Program-made: the position numbers and the translations under genes
Origin: Eimeria necatrix
Lineage: Eukaryota > Apicomplexa > Conoidasida > Eucoccidiorida > Eimeriidae
DNA length: 18,079 nt
Direction: 5' to 3'
Assembly (NCBI RefSeq): GCF_000499385.1
Contig: NW_013651741.1
Location: 1-18,079 of the forward strand
In this document: positions 1 through 9,890 of the stretch, in pieces
How positions within the stretch are numbered: position 1 is the stretch's first letter
Layout of the letters: each line of letters begins with the position of its first letter
The notes under the pieces: model-generated
The model's database searches: none
Seen by the model: only the letters and a program-made list of their open reading frames with translations
What the model was told of the DNA's origin: nothing

Positions 1-625
1 AACTCAGCTGTGTAGAACATCGCGCCACGACCACAATGAGCATTCCAGGCACAGCTTTACTAGTGAGGCCTTCAGAGTAGATAACATACTTTGTTTAAGA
101 TCGTGCATATCTTGCTAATTCGATTAATTCGATTCACTCCGAAGGTGTCTGCTTCTCATGTCACCGAGATCCACTACATGAATTTGCGTCAGGTATCGTG
201 ACCGCCGGGCGAGTCGCAGCTTCGAAGCGCGTCAACGAGTCCATTCTATCGCTGAGCCTTCCCCCCAAATCGCTGGTGCAAATTTTACCTTTTTATTGAT
301 GTCTTGGACTGCGAGGCAAACGTTGGTGATAAATGCTTGGATGAACGCTCCAGAACAAGGTTCTCGGCTGGAGACTGCAGTGTGTGTAGTAGCTTATGAG
401 ACTGCTTTCATGCACTTTCGCTAAAAGTCTCGGCTTCCCCAACTGAAACAACTTGAAAAACAGAAGTGCTTTTTCTAAGGATCAATAAGGAGGAGCTTTG
501 TATTTACTATATTGTCTTGTTCATCTGGGACAGTGCTATGCGATTCACCGATTGCTCTATTCGGGGAGAAGCGCGTACTGCCAACCAGTCAATTAGCGGC
601 ATTGCAAAGTTGCTTTTTCCGTGTG

Positions 626-653
626 GCAGTGGCCACAGCTTGTGAGCCACTGC
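626..653. repeat. Small inverted repeat
   Basis: GCAGTGGC at 626-633 pairs with GCCACTGC at 646-653 around a 12-base loop, about 240 bp upstream of gene 1. It may be chance. Confidence 0.3.
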
Positions 654-720
654 ATATTGAAACAGAAGACAGTTTGAAGCGCCGGAAACCAGCGTTTTCG
701 TCAAAAGCAGTGTTGGAATT

Positions 721-745
721 CTTGTAAACAAGGAGCGCTCTGTCG
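721..745 (+). promoter_or_regulatory. Element shared with the gene 2 upstream region
   Basis: The sequence around AAGGAGCGCT preceded by CTTGTAAAC is matched at 5696-5722 upstream of gene 2, with small indels. The element ends 149 bp before the gene 1 ATG. It may be a conserved promoter element or simply residual homology from duplication. Confidence 0.25.
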
Positions 746-894
746 AAGTTCCACGTTGTGAATAGGCTCGCAGCGACCTCGGTAAGAGCTCGTGAATACC
801 CACGTACACTTCCAGCCATTTCTGCTTACTCGGCATATGGACACGTAAACAAATGCCAAAAGCAACTGTGACATGAGCCCTAAATGAGTGACTG

Positions 895-2988
895 ATGAAC
901 CCGCAGTTCATGCACGACCTGCAATACTCTGGCAGCAAAGGCCAGAAAGTATGCTCGATATCTTTTTCACAGCAGAAAAATGACCCCGCTCCCTATGATG
1001 GAGACATACTTGTTCAGAGCCTGTCCAAAAGGAAAATCGTTTCAGCCTCCCTTTCTCGTCTTCTTCGCGTAGCTTTCATCTCCCTAGCAGTAGCATACTT
1101 TCTGCTTATCTGTTTTCACTTCATCAAAATTGGACGGCTTTTGGCTCCGCAGAGCCGATACCTCGCAGATCGCTACGATGGATCATGTGATTGGGGCAAC
1201 GCTGCAGAGCACAATGACAACGGCGAGGACAGAACGGCAGGAGGAACCCCAGAACATCGAGCGCAGCAGCTGACGAATGAAAGCCTGCTTTCGCCGCATT
1301 ATCAGACTCATGGAGTGCACGAGTCTGTCACGGGAAGACTTAAAGGAGTAGGAGTTGCAGCGCCAATTGGAGAGGAGACACCCAGGACCAGTTTGGTGGA
1401 ATGGGCACAGGAGCTTCAGCAGTATAGCTTGCATTCATGGGCAAACCGTAACCTACCTAGGCCAATAAGGGCTCGTTTAGTGAACCTATTCTCACGAATG
1501 GTGAGAGCTTCAAGGTTGTGTAGATCATTGCTACCAATGCTAACGCGCACACAACGCCTGCATGTGACGTATCTTGTGATGCGACTAATTGCACTGGATT
1601 TGGGAGCAATTTCGTTAGTGAGAGAGGACATGGAGCCTGCACGGCGAAGTGTGGGGGACTCTCTCATCAATTTGGGTCATGAATGTCTTGGAGGCAATAG
1701 CAGTGGTTCACAACATGATGGTCTTCGCACCGCGATTCGCCAACTAATAGGCTTAGTTGAAAAACTCAAACTGCCGCGACGCGTAGAATACGAATATGAT
1801 TCCCTGAAGTACAGAGGTAAAATGCTGAGCATGATGGGTACTGCTGGCTTGGTGCTGAAGTATTGTTTAGGCGTTCTGGAGGGTTTACTTCAATCCATTT
1901 GCGGAGGCCCACGGAAGCTTCCAGATGCTATTGTTCAACAACAGTTCAATGTTCTAGAGGGACTTTATCGCGTACACGCTAACCATATTGGCACGGATAG
2001 AGCGCTTCGTAAGCACATTTTGAAGTGCCAGGAACAAACTAGTACGTATGACCTCCTTGGCGGCAAGAAGTCATTTTTGCCTACGGATGAGATTCCAAAA
2101 TTATACATGCTCCAGAAACAGATAAAAAAAGCAGTCAGCAACGCCGGTGGCCTTCTACCACTGGAACAGCAAAGTGAATTGCACAGCAATAGTGCTAGCA
2201 GCACGCTCGTCAGAGATAGTCAACTGAGCGACACCTACGCTGAAGCACTGCACGGACAATGGGGACACCACATGCTGCAACGAAGCTCTGCTGCAGCGGA
2301 GCAGCAATCGCTTCACTTCGCAGCTTTCTCGGAGAGCGAAAACGTCTACGGAAGCGCGTCTTTGCCTTCTTCTGCATATCCACTGTGGCAGCCTTGGCAG
2401 CCGCTTTACCAAGGCCACGAATCAGTTGCGCGGCCCGTGCCGCAAGTCACTAGCAGTCCTGGGAATCAGCAGTCACAGTCAGTCTTGTCGCCGTCTCTTC
2501 AGGCATTGGGTGATTCTGCGATGCCTTGGATGGACACAACACACCAACACATTCAAGGCCTAGGTCCCCGTCTACCGTTGGCACCTGCTCTCCTTACGTG
2601 TCCCCATCTTCTTTCTGCTACTCAGTTGGCTGAGTCTGCCTTTCCTTTGGGTCAATTACAACGCCTTACACTTTCTGGGTGTGCTGTTCAAGCGCCTTTG
2701 GAGCCCACTGCACAGCTGCAACAAGGAGCTGGAGCTGAGCAGCCTGCGACGTTTGAGTCACCAGCAGCAGGTTCTCAAAGAAGTGGTTACAGCCTCTTCG
2801 GGCAAGGTGGCGTTCCTCCGTGGTTGCCATTTCCACAAGTGTCAGCTTTCTCTGTCGAAACGCGCACTCCTACAGGCCGTAGTTGGTTGGTCGGTCAGAG
2901 GCAAGGGATGCTCCAAGGTAGTACGTATGACTTCAACGAAGCAGAGGGCAGCAATCAGGTTGGACATTTTGATGACAGTCGCCAATGA
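895..2988 (+). CDS. Gene 1: family protein with recessed TM, RxLxD motif, helical core and YSLFG tail (697 aa)
   Basis: Function unknown; I do not recognise the family. The ATG is the first after an in-frame TGA at 889-891. It aligns with Met27 of gene 2, where both read MNP followed by HD and SG. Residues 1-55 are polar, with a basic stretch (SKRK) before one hydrophobic helix at about 56-77, suggesting a signal anchor with the C-terminus in the lumen or outside. RYLAD (88-92, bases 1156-1170) follows 10 residues later and matches the PEXEL consensus RxLx[EQD]; Cys98 follows. A variable linker runs to about 187. The conserved helical core (188-422) contains CRSLLP, LDLGA, SLVREDMEP, VGD and NAGGLLP. 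The tail (423-630) is Pro/Ser/Gln-rich and probably disordered. YSLFGQGGVPPW starts at 632. There is no sign of an intron. It is a close paralogue of gene 2. A secreted or exported role is inference from the motif alone. Confidence 0.87.
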   Translation: MNPQFMHDLQYSGSKGQKVCSISFSQQKNDPAPYDGDILVQSLSKRKIVSASLSRLLRVAFISLAVAYFLLICFHFIKIGRLLAPQSRYLADRYDGSCDWGNAAEHNDNGEDRTAGGTPEHRAQQLTNESLLSPHYQTHGVHESVTGRLKGVGVAAPIGEETPRTSLVEWAQELQQYSLHSWANRNLPRPIRARLVNLFSRMVRASRLCRSLLPMLTRTQRLHVTYLVMRLIALDLGAISLVREDMEPARRSVGDSLINLGHECLGGNSSGSQHDGLRTAIRQLIGLVEKLKLPRRVEYEYDSLKYRGKMLSMMGTAGLVLKYCLGVLEGLLQSICGGPRKLPDAIVQQQFNVLEGLYRVHANHIGTDRALRKHILKCQEQTSTYDLLGGKKSFLPTDEIPKLYMLQKQIKKAVSNAGGLLPLEQQSELHSNSASSTLVRDSQLSDTYAEALHGQWGHHMLQRSSAAAEQQSLHFAAFSESENVYGSASLPSSAYPLWQPWQPLYQGHESVARPVPQVTSSPGNQQSQSVLSPSLQALGDSAMPWMDTTHQHIQGLGPRLPLAPALLTCPHLLSATQLAESAFPLGQLQRLTLSGCAVQAPLEPTAQLQQGAGAEQPATFESPAAGSQRSGYSLFGQGGVPPWLPFPQVSAFSVETRTPTGRSWLVGQRQGMLQGSTYDFNEAEGSNQVGHFDDSRQ

Positions 2989-5046
2989 GGAATTGGAATC
3001 CTACAACGCGACTCTACTCGTCTTTAGACTATGCTGACTTGAATTGACGAACTCGAATGACAGTGGCATTTCTGTCTTGTTGCATAATGATCCGAGGCTT
3101 CAACGGGATTCCACCAGTTGAGCTGCAAGGCAACTCATCAAGCGATGATCTTGTGCCACAATCCTTTGAGTTGAGAATCCGGGGCCCATCGGCGCTTTAC
3201 TGTCTTTTGCATTTGGCGCCGATCTGTTTTGGTTTTCCGTTCTTCCAATATTGTCCTGGTGCTTGTGCAGCTCACGCTGGGTTGTGGTTGATGCAAGCTC
3301 CCCGCTTGCATATTCCAAAGCTTCTAAGTAGCGTTTCACATTTTTGGTCCTGTTGTGCCAGCATTGTTTATGTGCAAATTGGCTCTCTGCTTACTTGTTT
3401 GAAGAATTTGATGTTCGAAAAGGACCCCCCATAGTCAGGGTTTCGTCCCTCATTGACTGCTCGGCATATGAGCATCCCATGAAGAGTCTGTGTTGCCTGC
3501 GGGCTGCTGAATCATGGTTTAGGGTTGCGTGCGCACCCCAGTGAGCATCGTGCCTGTCCCGTTTTATTGGGCCGCAGTAGGGGAATTTTGGGGGGATCGG
3601 GAACACACGAGATAAAAAGCCATGAAACGTCAGTCAGGGCACTTCTTAGCGGTATGGGAGGGTTTCCAAAGAATTAGATTGAGAACGTAAGTTGTGTCGG
3701 CTTGACAAATGCATGTAGTTTCGAAGCTTTACTCGGTGCCATACGGGCGTGCGGTGCTGCTGGTACTTATAACAACGTAAAATCAAGAGGTACTAGACAG
3801 CGCACGCGGCACGGATCGAGACACAGAAGGGCCAATATTGTTCGTTAGGTAGAGGTTTGTTTGTTTCCGACGATACTTCTTAGCGCATTGATGATGGAAA
3901 GTCTGGCGGTGGTAGTGACCGGAGGCTCAATGAGTTCGTCGGGGCCGTACAGGGCCTAAACGCTTGGCCTCCCTGCAGAGCTTTGATGCCAATTGATAGC
4001 ACGTTAATTGAAGACGCGCGGTACATCAATCGTGTGATCCGTCACAAGGCCTAGTCTAACGGGTCCGACGTTATTCGCCGCGCCAGCAAGCCCCCACAAC
4101 AGGAAGCAACTGACTCACTGTGGTCTCCTTCGCGTTTGCTCACTCCCGAGCCGATTTTAACTCTCAGAAATAGCCCGTTTCATTTAGACATTATGTGCAT
4201 GTTTGTAACTTTATCTGTTGAGCGCGCTTGCCTTGCCTTGCTTCGTCACCGTGGTGTCCAGCGCCTACGTTTAAGCACCCCTCTGACTACTGTACGTGGA
4301 TGAACGTCGGCAAAGCACTACCTCGTTGCAGGTGACTGACTGCTAATAGTAAAGAGCTGGCGTTCGTTTGGGCCTCGGTAGAATTCGTTGTCCCGTAGGC
4401 CGGCTTGCTGTGTGAAGTGATAGCCTCTATCTATCTACGTGCTGTGCGTGTGCCTTCAGCGATACCGTGTAAATATTCGGGCCTTACAACGCTGTGTTTG
4501 TGCAGGGAGGTATTGCCCTGCAGGGGTTTTCGTTTGCGAGCACATGGGAGAGGCGACACTTGCATGCGGGGGATCGAAAAATGAGAGCTTTACCTTTGAC
4601 TACGAAGGAAGCTGATATTACCATCTTTCATATAATACGACAGCCGTCTGCCTCTAAGTGGTACAATTCCCACACTCCGCAATGAAGGAAGAACCAGTTA
4701 CTTCGCCAACCAGTCGCTTTCTTAATGCTCGGAACCTGAAGCCAAGACTCTCTTCTGGACAACTGCGGATCTCTGTCTTCCAATATCCCTATCTCATAAA
4801 ATGCGTCGCCAAGGCAGGCGAAAGAGCAAATATTGTGGAGCAGCCTGCTTCACGGCGGTTCACCACCAGTTTACAGAGGTCAACGGAGATGCGTGCACCA
4901 GTGAAGTGGTGATCACGCTTAACATACCGAGTTGCTCTGTCAGAAGCCCCAATAAAATATCAAATACTTGCTGAAATGAAAGTGATATGAAGAAAATCCC
5001 TTCGTCTTCTTGGCACCTTTTACATTGAATAAGAATCCCGCCACAT

Positions 5047-5074
5047 TCAATGATTGAACACATTCAATCATTGA
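5047..5074. repeat. Perfect 11 bp inverted repeat
   Basis: TCAATGATTGA (5047-5057) and TCAATCATTGA (5064-5074) are exact reverse complements around a 6-base loop (ACACAT). It lies in AT-rich intergenic DNA and could form a hairpin. No role can be assigned. Confidence 0.6.
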
Positions 5075-5695
5075 CCATCGAGCGAAGGCGATAAAATTTA
5101 GTGTGATGACACTTTGCATAGTATGTTTCCAGAAAGCGCTTATCGTGCAGTGAGGCTGTTTTGTGGAGAGAAATGATGGTTGATTGGGTAGAACTTGGCT
5201 TCCAGAGACGTGCATATTTCACTGTGCGATTTGCGGCTAGAGGTGATGTATATCAGTGGCTGCATCCGAATTCGCTGGAAACTTCGATGTGGGGTTGACC
5301 CCAAGCACTTTTTCTCTTTTGCGGGAACAAATAATTTCCCAAAATTTTCTTGATAAACAGAGCCAACCAGGGCAGAGGCCAGTGTTATCAACCCTTAAAC
5401 CTGTAAGCCACGGGTGCTGGCGACGCTCACCTGAGGAATTTTCACTCGTTCATGTGAGGAGAAATGCTCTCAGCATTAGAAGACGCACAGAACCTTACTC
5501 CAATGTATTCGTTTCATAGAGTTTATCAGGGCGGGCCTCGAGCAACTACTCCCTTGCGCTTATTTGCTGCGGAGATGCATTGACAGCATTCGCGCACCTA
5601 GTGAGCACTGGACGAAAGGATAGTACGCGTTGCCGCAGCGCAGCGCTTCTGATGCAGCTTGAATTTCAAAGCGCACGAAATTGTGTAATTACAGT

Positions 5696-5722
5696 CTTGT
5701 GAACTAGAAGGAGCGCTTGTCG
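5696..5722 (+). promoter_or_regulatory. Element shared with the gene 1 upstream region
   Basis: Matches 721-745: CTTGTGAAC, a 3-base insertion, AAGGAGCGCT, then TGTCG. It ends 182 bp before the Met27 ATG (5905), a spacing similar to that in gene 1. Weak further similarity follows (CCCACG and GTGCCAG regions). Confidence 0.25.
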
Positions 5723-5826
5723 CTTTCAGTGTGCGAAATTTTCAACAGCAATGGAGCCCACGCATTACTCAGTGCCAGTTTTAAACAGCAGCCGCAAACA
5801 AAGTAAAACTTTACTGCAAACGCTAC

Positions 5827-8001
5827 ATGCCCAGAAGATGCAAGCAGAATAGAAGAGCTATTGATATTCAAGTTCCGAACGAGTGGGAAATAATCACAGA
5901 AGAGATGAACCCACACGCACAGTTCCTGCACGACCAGGCGTTCTCTGGCTGCAATGACCAGCAGACAGGGACGGATTCTTATTCACAGCAGAGCCGTGAT
6001 TCCACTCCTGATGATGGACACATCCTTGTCCAGAGCTTGTCCAAAACGAAACCGTCTTCAGCCTTCCGGCCTCGTCTCCTCCTCGTAGCATTCACCTCCC
6101 TAGCAGCAGCATACTTTCTGCTTATTTGTTTTCACTTCATAAAATTTGGACGGCTTTTGGCTCCGCAGAGCCGATACCTCGCAGATCGCTACGATGGATC
6201 ATGTGATTGGGGCAATGCTGCAGAGCACAGTGACAACAGCGAGGACAGAACGGCAGGAGGAACCCCAGAATATCGAGCGCAGGAGATGACGAATGAAGGC
6301 CTGCTTTTGCCGCATTATCAGACTCGTGGAGTGCACGAGTCTGTCACAACAAGTTTTCAAGGAGTAGGCGTTGCGGTGTCAACTGGAGTGGAGACTCGCG
6401 GGACCAATTTGGGACAGTGGGCACAGGAGCGCCAGCAGTATCCTGTGAGCGACTGGGCAAACCGTAATCTACCTCCGCCAGTAAAGGAGCGTTTGACGGG
6501 CATCTTCTCACGAATGGTGAGAGCGTCGAAGCTGTGCATGTCATTGCTACCAATGCTAACCCTCACACAGCGCCTGCACGCGACGTATCTTGTGATGCGG
6601 CTGATTGCACTGGATTTGGGAGCCCTTTCGTTAGTGAGGGAGGACATGGAGCCTGCACGGCAAAGCGTGGGGGACTCTCTCATCAGTTTGGGTTTTCAGT
6701 GTCTTCGCTGCAGCGGGGCTGACGCACAACATGAAAATCTTCGCACCGAGATTCGCCAACTAATAGGCTTAGTTGAAAGGATCAAACTGCCACGACGAGT
6801 AACCACGGAATATAATGCTACGAAGTACAGGAAGAAGATGCTGACCCTGTTGCCTACTTGTGGTTTGGTGCTGAAGAAGCATTTAGGCGTTTTGGAGGGT
6901 TTACTTCAATCCACTGGAGGAGACTCACGGAAGCTGCCAGATGCCGTGGTTGAGCAGCAGTTTGGTGTTCTAAAGGCACTCTACAACGTACATGCTGAGC
7001 ATATCATCAACGACGACTCTACTTCTAAGCACATCCGAAAGTGCCAGGAACAAACTAAGACGTATTTGCTTCTCGATAACCAGCAAGTAGAGACGGATAA
7101 ATCGTACATTCCGAAATTGAACGATTTGCAAAAGCGGATAAGAGAAGCAGTCAGCAACGCCGGTGGCCTTCTACGACTGGAACAGCCAAGTGCGCAACCC
7201 CACCACACTCATGTCAGGATGTTCTTTGGAGAGAGTCAAATAAGAGAGGCTTACCCTGGAGCACTGCATGGACAATGGGGACACCACATGCTGCAACGAA
7301 GCTCTGCTGCAGCGGAGCAGCAATCACTTCACTTCGCAGCTTTCTCGGAGAACGAAAACGCCTACGGAAGCGCGTCTTTGCCTTCTTCTCCATATCCACT
7401 GCGGGAGCCTTGGCAGCCGCCTTACCAAGGCCACGAATCAGTTGCGCGGCCCGTGCCGCAAGTCACTAGCGGTCCTGGGAATCAGCAGTCACAGTCAGTC
7501 TTGCCGCCGTCTCTTCAGGCATTGGGTGGTTCTACGATGCCTTGGATGGACACAGCACACCAACGCATTCAAGGCGCAGGTCCCCGTCTATCGTTGGCAC
7601 GTGCGCCCCTTTCGCGTCCCCATCGTCCTTGGGCTACTCAGGCGACTGAGTCTGTCGCTTCTACCGCTTCGCTACAGCGGCAACGACCCGCTGGAGGCAG
7701 TGTGGAAGGACCCTTGGAGGCCACTGCGCAGCTGGGACAAAGGGCTCGAGCCGAGCAGCCCGTGAGGTTTGAACCACCAGCAGCAAGATCTCAAATAGGT
7801 GCTTACAGCCTTTTTGGGCAAGGAGGTGTTCCTTCCTGGTCTCCAGTTTCAGCAGCGTCAGCTGCCTCCGCTGATATACGTGGCAGTGCAGGTCGTGGTC
7901 AGGCGAGTAGTCACAGGCAGGGTCTGCATCACGCTAATGCAGATAGCGTAAATGAAGGGCAGAGCAGCCGTGAGGCTGGACATTTTGGTGAAGATCATTA
8001 G
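5827..8001 (+). CDS. Gene 2: close paralogue of gene 1 (724 aa, or 698 aa from Met27)
   Basis: Same layout as gene 1; function unknown. The first ATG (5827) follows an in-frame TAA at 5782-5784. An internal ATG at 5905 (Met27) matches the start of gene 1. Counted from Met27, the TM helix falls at 58-79 and RYLAD at 90-94, exactly as in genes 3 and 4, so 5905 may be the true start and the first 26 residues may be untranslated. In full numbering, the TM is about 84-105, RYLAD 116-120 (bases 6172-6186), the helical core about 216-450 (CMSLLP, LDLGA, SLVREDMEP, VGD, NAGGLLR), the disordered tail about 451-658, and YSLFGQGGVPSW starts at 660. The core cysteine of gene 1 in KYCLGVLEGLL is His here. 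Identity with gene 1 is patchy: very high around RYLAD and in bases 7261-7574, lower elsewhere. It lies 2.8 kb downstream of gene 1 in the same orientation, as a tandem duplicate. Confidence 0.87.
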   Translation: MPRRCKQNRRAIDIQVPNEWEIITEEMNPHAQFLHDQAFSGCNDQQTGTDSYSQQSRDSTPDDGHILVQSLSKTKPSSAFRPRLLLVAFTSLAAAYFLLICFHFIKFGRLLAPQSRYLADRYDGSCDWGNAAEHSDNSEDRTAGGTPEYRAQEMTNEGLLLPHYQTRGVHESVTTSFQGVGVAVSTGVETRGTNLGQWAQERQQYPVSDWANRNLPPPVKERLTGIFSRMVRASKLCMSLLPMLTLTQRLHATYLVMRLIALDLGALSLVREDMEPARQSVGDSLISLGFQCLRCSGADAQHENLRTEIRQLIGLVERIKLPRRVTTEYNATKYRKKMLTLLPTCGLVLKKHLGVLEGLLQSTGGDSRKLPDAVVEQQFGVLKALYNVHAEHIINDDSTSKHIRKCQEQTKTYLLLDNQQVETDKSYIPKLNDLQKRIREAVSNAGGLLRLEQPSAQPHHTHVRMFFGESQIREAYPGALHGQWGHHMLQRSSAAAEQQSLHFAAFSENENAYGSASLPSSPYPLREPWQPPYQGHESVARPVPQVTSGPGNQQSQSVLPPSLQALGGSTMPWMDTAHQRIQGAGPRLSLARAPLSRPHRPWATQATESVASTASLQRQRPAGGSVEGPLEATAQLGQRARAEQPVRFEPPAARSQIGAYSLFGQGGVPSWSPVSAASAASADIRGSAGRGQASSHRQGLHHANADSVNEGQSSREAGHFGEDH

Positions 8002-8620
8002 TGAGGTACTGTAATTCTACAGTGACTTGCCTACAATGTCTCCGACTTTGAACCCTATCAGCTTCAACGAATGCTGTCGCTGCCAGGTTGAACAATGATC
8101 GAGACTCGCAAGCCCCCCTCACGGTCTGAGCAGTTGTTCAATTTACTATGAAGCATTCCTGGTCACAATAGGGATAGCTTGGCGTGAGGTTAGAGTCTTG
8201 CGCCGTTCGTTTCAAATTGCTGACCCTTTCTTCCGTTCACAGCCAGCACGCAACCGCCACAACCTGTCCTTAACTCGTGCAATGCCACTTTTGGTACAAG
8301 CGTTAGCTTGGCCTTCGCTGTTAAAATTTTTCGAGGAGATACAAACAAGACACGAAGCAACATGCCTATTTGCCTATTTCATTCATGCATAACAAGCACG
8401 CTGTGAGGTGATAACTCCAGTACTCATTGAGAAGCCATCACGAAGGTCTACCAGGGCATTTCCTAGCAGCGTAGAAGTGTCATTGGAAACTTCCAAGGCG
8501 AGCTTTGGTTGTCACACGGGAAGCCATGACGAATGACAAATGCAAGCACCGACATGTTTGTGATATCAGCTGGGAGTTAGATAACCACCTCACGAAAAGA
8601 ACGGCGTTCCGCAAAACCCA

Positions 8621-8722
8621 TTATCCTGTCTTGACGCTTTTGTTCCACTGTTTTGTATTATGTTCAGTTGATGATATTACCTTACCAATTATCCTGCACT
8701 ATCTTGACGCTTTTGTTCCACT
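8621..8722. repeat. Direct repeat, 21 bp exact plus flank, 73 bp apart
   Basis: TTGACGCTTTTGTTCCACT, with its preceding TC, occurs at 8629-8649 and again at 8702-8722. Each copy is preceded by TTATCCTG, with five extra bases in the second copy. It looks like a local duplication of about 73 bp that has since diverged. Confidence 0.7.
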
Positions 8723-9414
8723 CTTTTACCCTTGGTTCGTAAAAAATGCTGCGAAGCTGAGATATACGTGCTTTCCTGAAGTATCCGAATATGACATGAG
8801 CCAAGTATACACAAAGTGGTCATCATGGCCATCAGTGTGTAGAATCTTACGCTGTTGCTTTAGAACCCATCATATTTCGGTTCTGCGCTTATCAATTGCA
8901 CTCTAAGCCGGCCAACCTAACAATGTTCTTTTCCCTTTAACTTCCTACACAGGGGCTAAAACTCCGGATAGTTACTCGGCTTTCATCTTCCTTGTGACTC
9001 GCCTGCCACCAGTTTTCCTTGTAGCTGTTATTTGCATCGTCTTTAGGAACATCCTGTAATGGCTTGCATGCGGTCAGCTTGCCTGCAACAGTCAGCCATA
9101 AAATGAAACAGCCTGCTTCGAAGTGTCGGATTTTAAGTCAGTGTGTACCAGCTCAAGTACAATATGAACGTCGCAAACCATTGTTGGCATGTGCGATAAT
9201 TCCCAGAAATCGGCATGCAACCAAGGACCAACCTTATCGTGAGACCGCATCTGTGCTTCATCACATCCGGCAAAATTTGCAAGCTACTCGATTTCCCAAA
9301 ACCATTGTTTGCGTTTAAAATGCTCACAATGGCGGCCACTAGAGAGTGAGGCCAAGCGTCAGCAAGACGAGTTAGCTTGGCGTCTTCTGAAGTTACAATT
9401 ACGTAACTGACACG

Positions 9415-9446
9415 ATTATACACTTCGCTCGTTATACACTTCGCTC
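9415..9446. repeat. Two-copy 16 bp tandem repeat
   Basis: The 16-base unit TTATACACTTCGCTC with one leading base occurs at 9415-9430 and 9431-9446, differing only at that first base (A or G). It is probably a replication-slippage product. Confidence 0.7.
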
Positions 9447-9890
9447 AGAATTTTCTGCAAGTTCACGTTTCAAGTCCGAGAAGTATTAACCTTGCAAATG
9501 AGAAACTCTCCAGTGAAGGCAAGCTTAATGTTTCAGGCCAGGGTAATTGCATAAGAAGACAAGCAATGACACACCACGATTAGATTCCAGCTGGGACAAC
9601 AGTAAAGGATCGAGAAAAGTGTTCCGAGGGCTTATCACCTGCTTTTTTCATTCAACACTATGGTACGCCTTCCTCCGAAGCGTGCTTGCTTGCCTTACCA
9701 AAAGCACCGTTCAGATGCAGTGGGTCATGGGTCCTGAACAATATCCAAAGTGGGAGTCAGACAACTGGGCGTCTGCCGCAGTCTACAAGGTACGGAAAGT
9801 CTTCTACTTTTTCCTCTCCAGATAGATGTCCACGTGCATTTGCCTGACTTGTATCGGCCCTTCGAAAGAGTTTGCAGGCTAAGCAGGAGC

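Larger units (their letters stand above)
1..894. other. Non-coding 5' flank of gene 1
   Basis: I see no gene I can support here. A - strand frame (938-507) lacks an ATG at its 5' end and overlaps the gene 1 start; a + strand frame at 512-727 begins with a non-ATG codon. An 8 bp inverted repeat lies at 626-653 and the element shared with gene 2 at 721-745. Confidence 0.5.
2989..5826. other. Long intergenic region between genes 1 and 2
   Basis: About 2.8 kb with no convincing gene. Reading frames here are short, such as 3057-3434 (125 codons from ATG) and 4658-4912, with no counterpart beside gene 2 and no recognisable motif. A perfect inverted repeat lies at 5047-5074. I saw no microsatellite tract, tRNA or mobile element. 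Confidence 0.45.

Noticed and set aside
507..938. 143-codon frame on the - strand
   Set aside because: It starts with a non-ATG codon, overlaps the 5' end of gene 1 antisense, and has no counterpart upstream of gene 2.
1156..1170. Oomycete RxLR effector interpretation
   Set aside because: The residue after RxL is Ala then Asp, not Arg. The hydrophobic segment is recessed rather than an N-terminal signal peptide, and no dEER follows.
3057..3434. 125-codon ATG frame just downstream of gene 1
   Set aside because: No recognisable motif, no homologous frame downstream of gene 2, and a length plausible by chance. Not listed as a gene.
3515..3530. TTTAGGG resembling a telomere repeat
   Set aside because: A single unit only; no tandem array.
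7268..7765. 165-codon + strand frame inside gene 2, with a shorter match in another frame at 2259-2453 in gene 1
   Set aside because: It lies in an alternative frame of a clearly coding region; similarity between the copies is explained by the homology of genes 1 and 2.
8198..8392. NLSLTR peptide resembling the NSSLTR block of the hidden frame
   Set aside because: It lies on the same strand as gene 2, whereas the block beside genes 3 and 4 lies on the opposite strand. Similarity does not extend beyond a few codons.
8505..8906. 133-codon + strand frame downstream of gene 2
   Set aside because: It begins at TTG and spans a direct repeat with a period not divisible by three. Nothing suggests coding.
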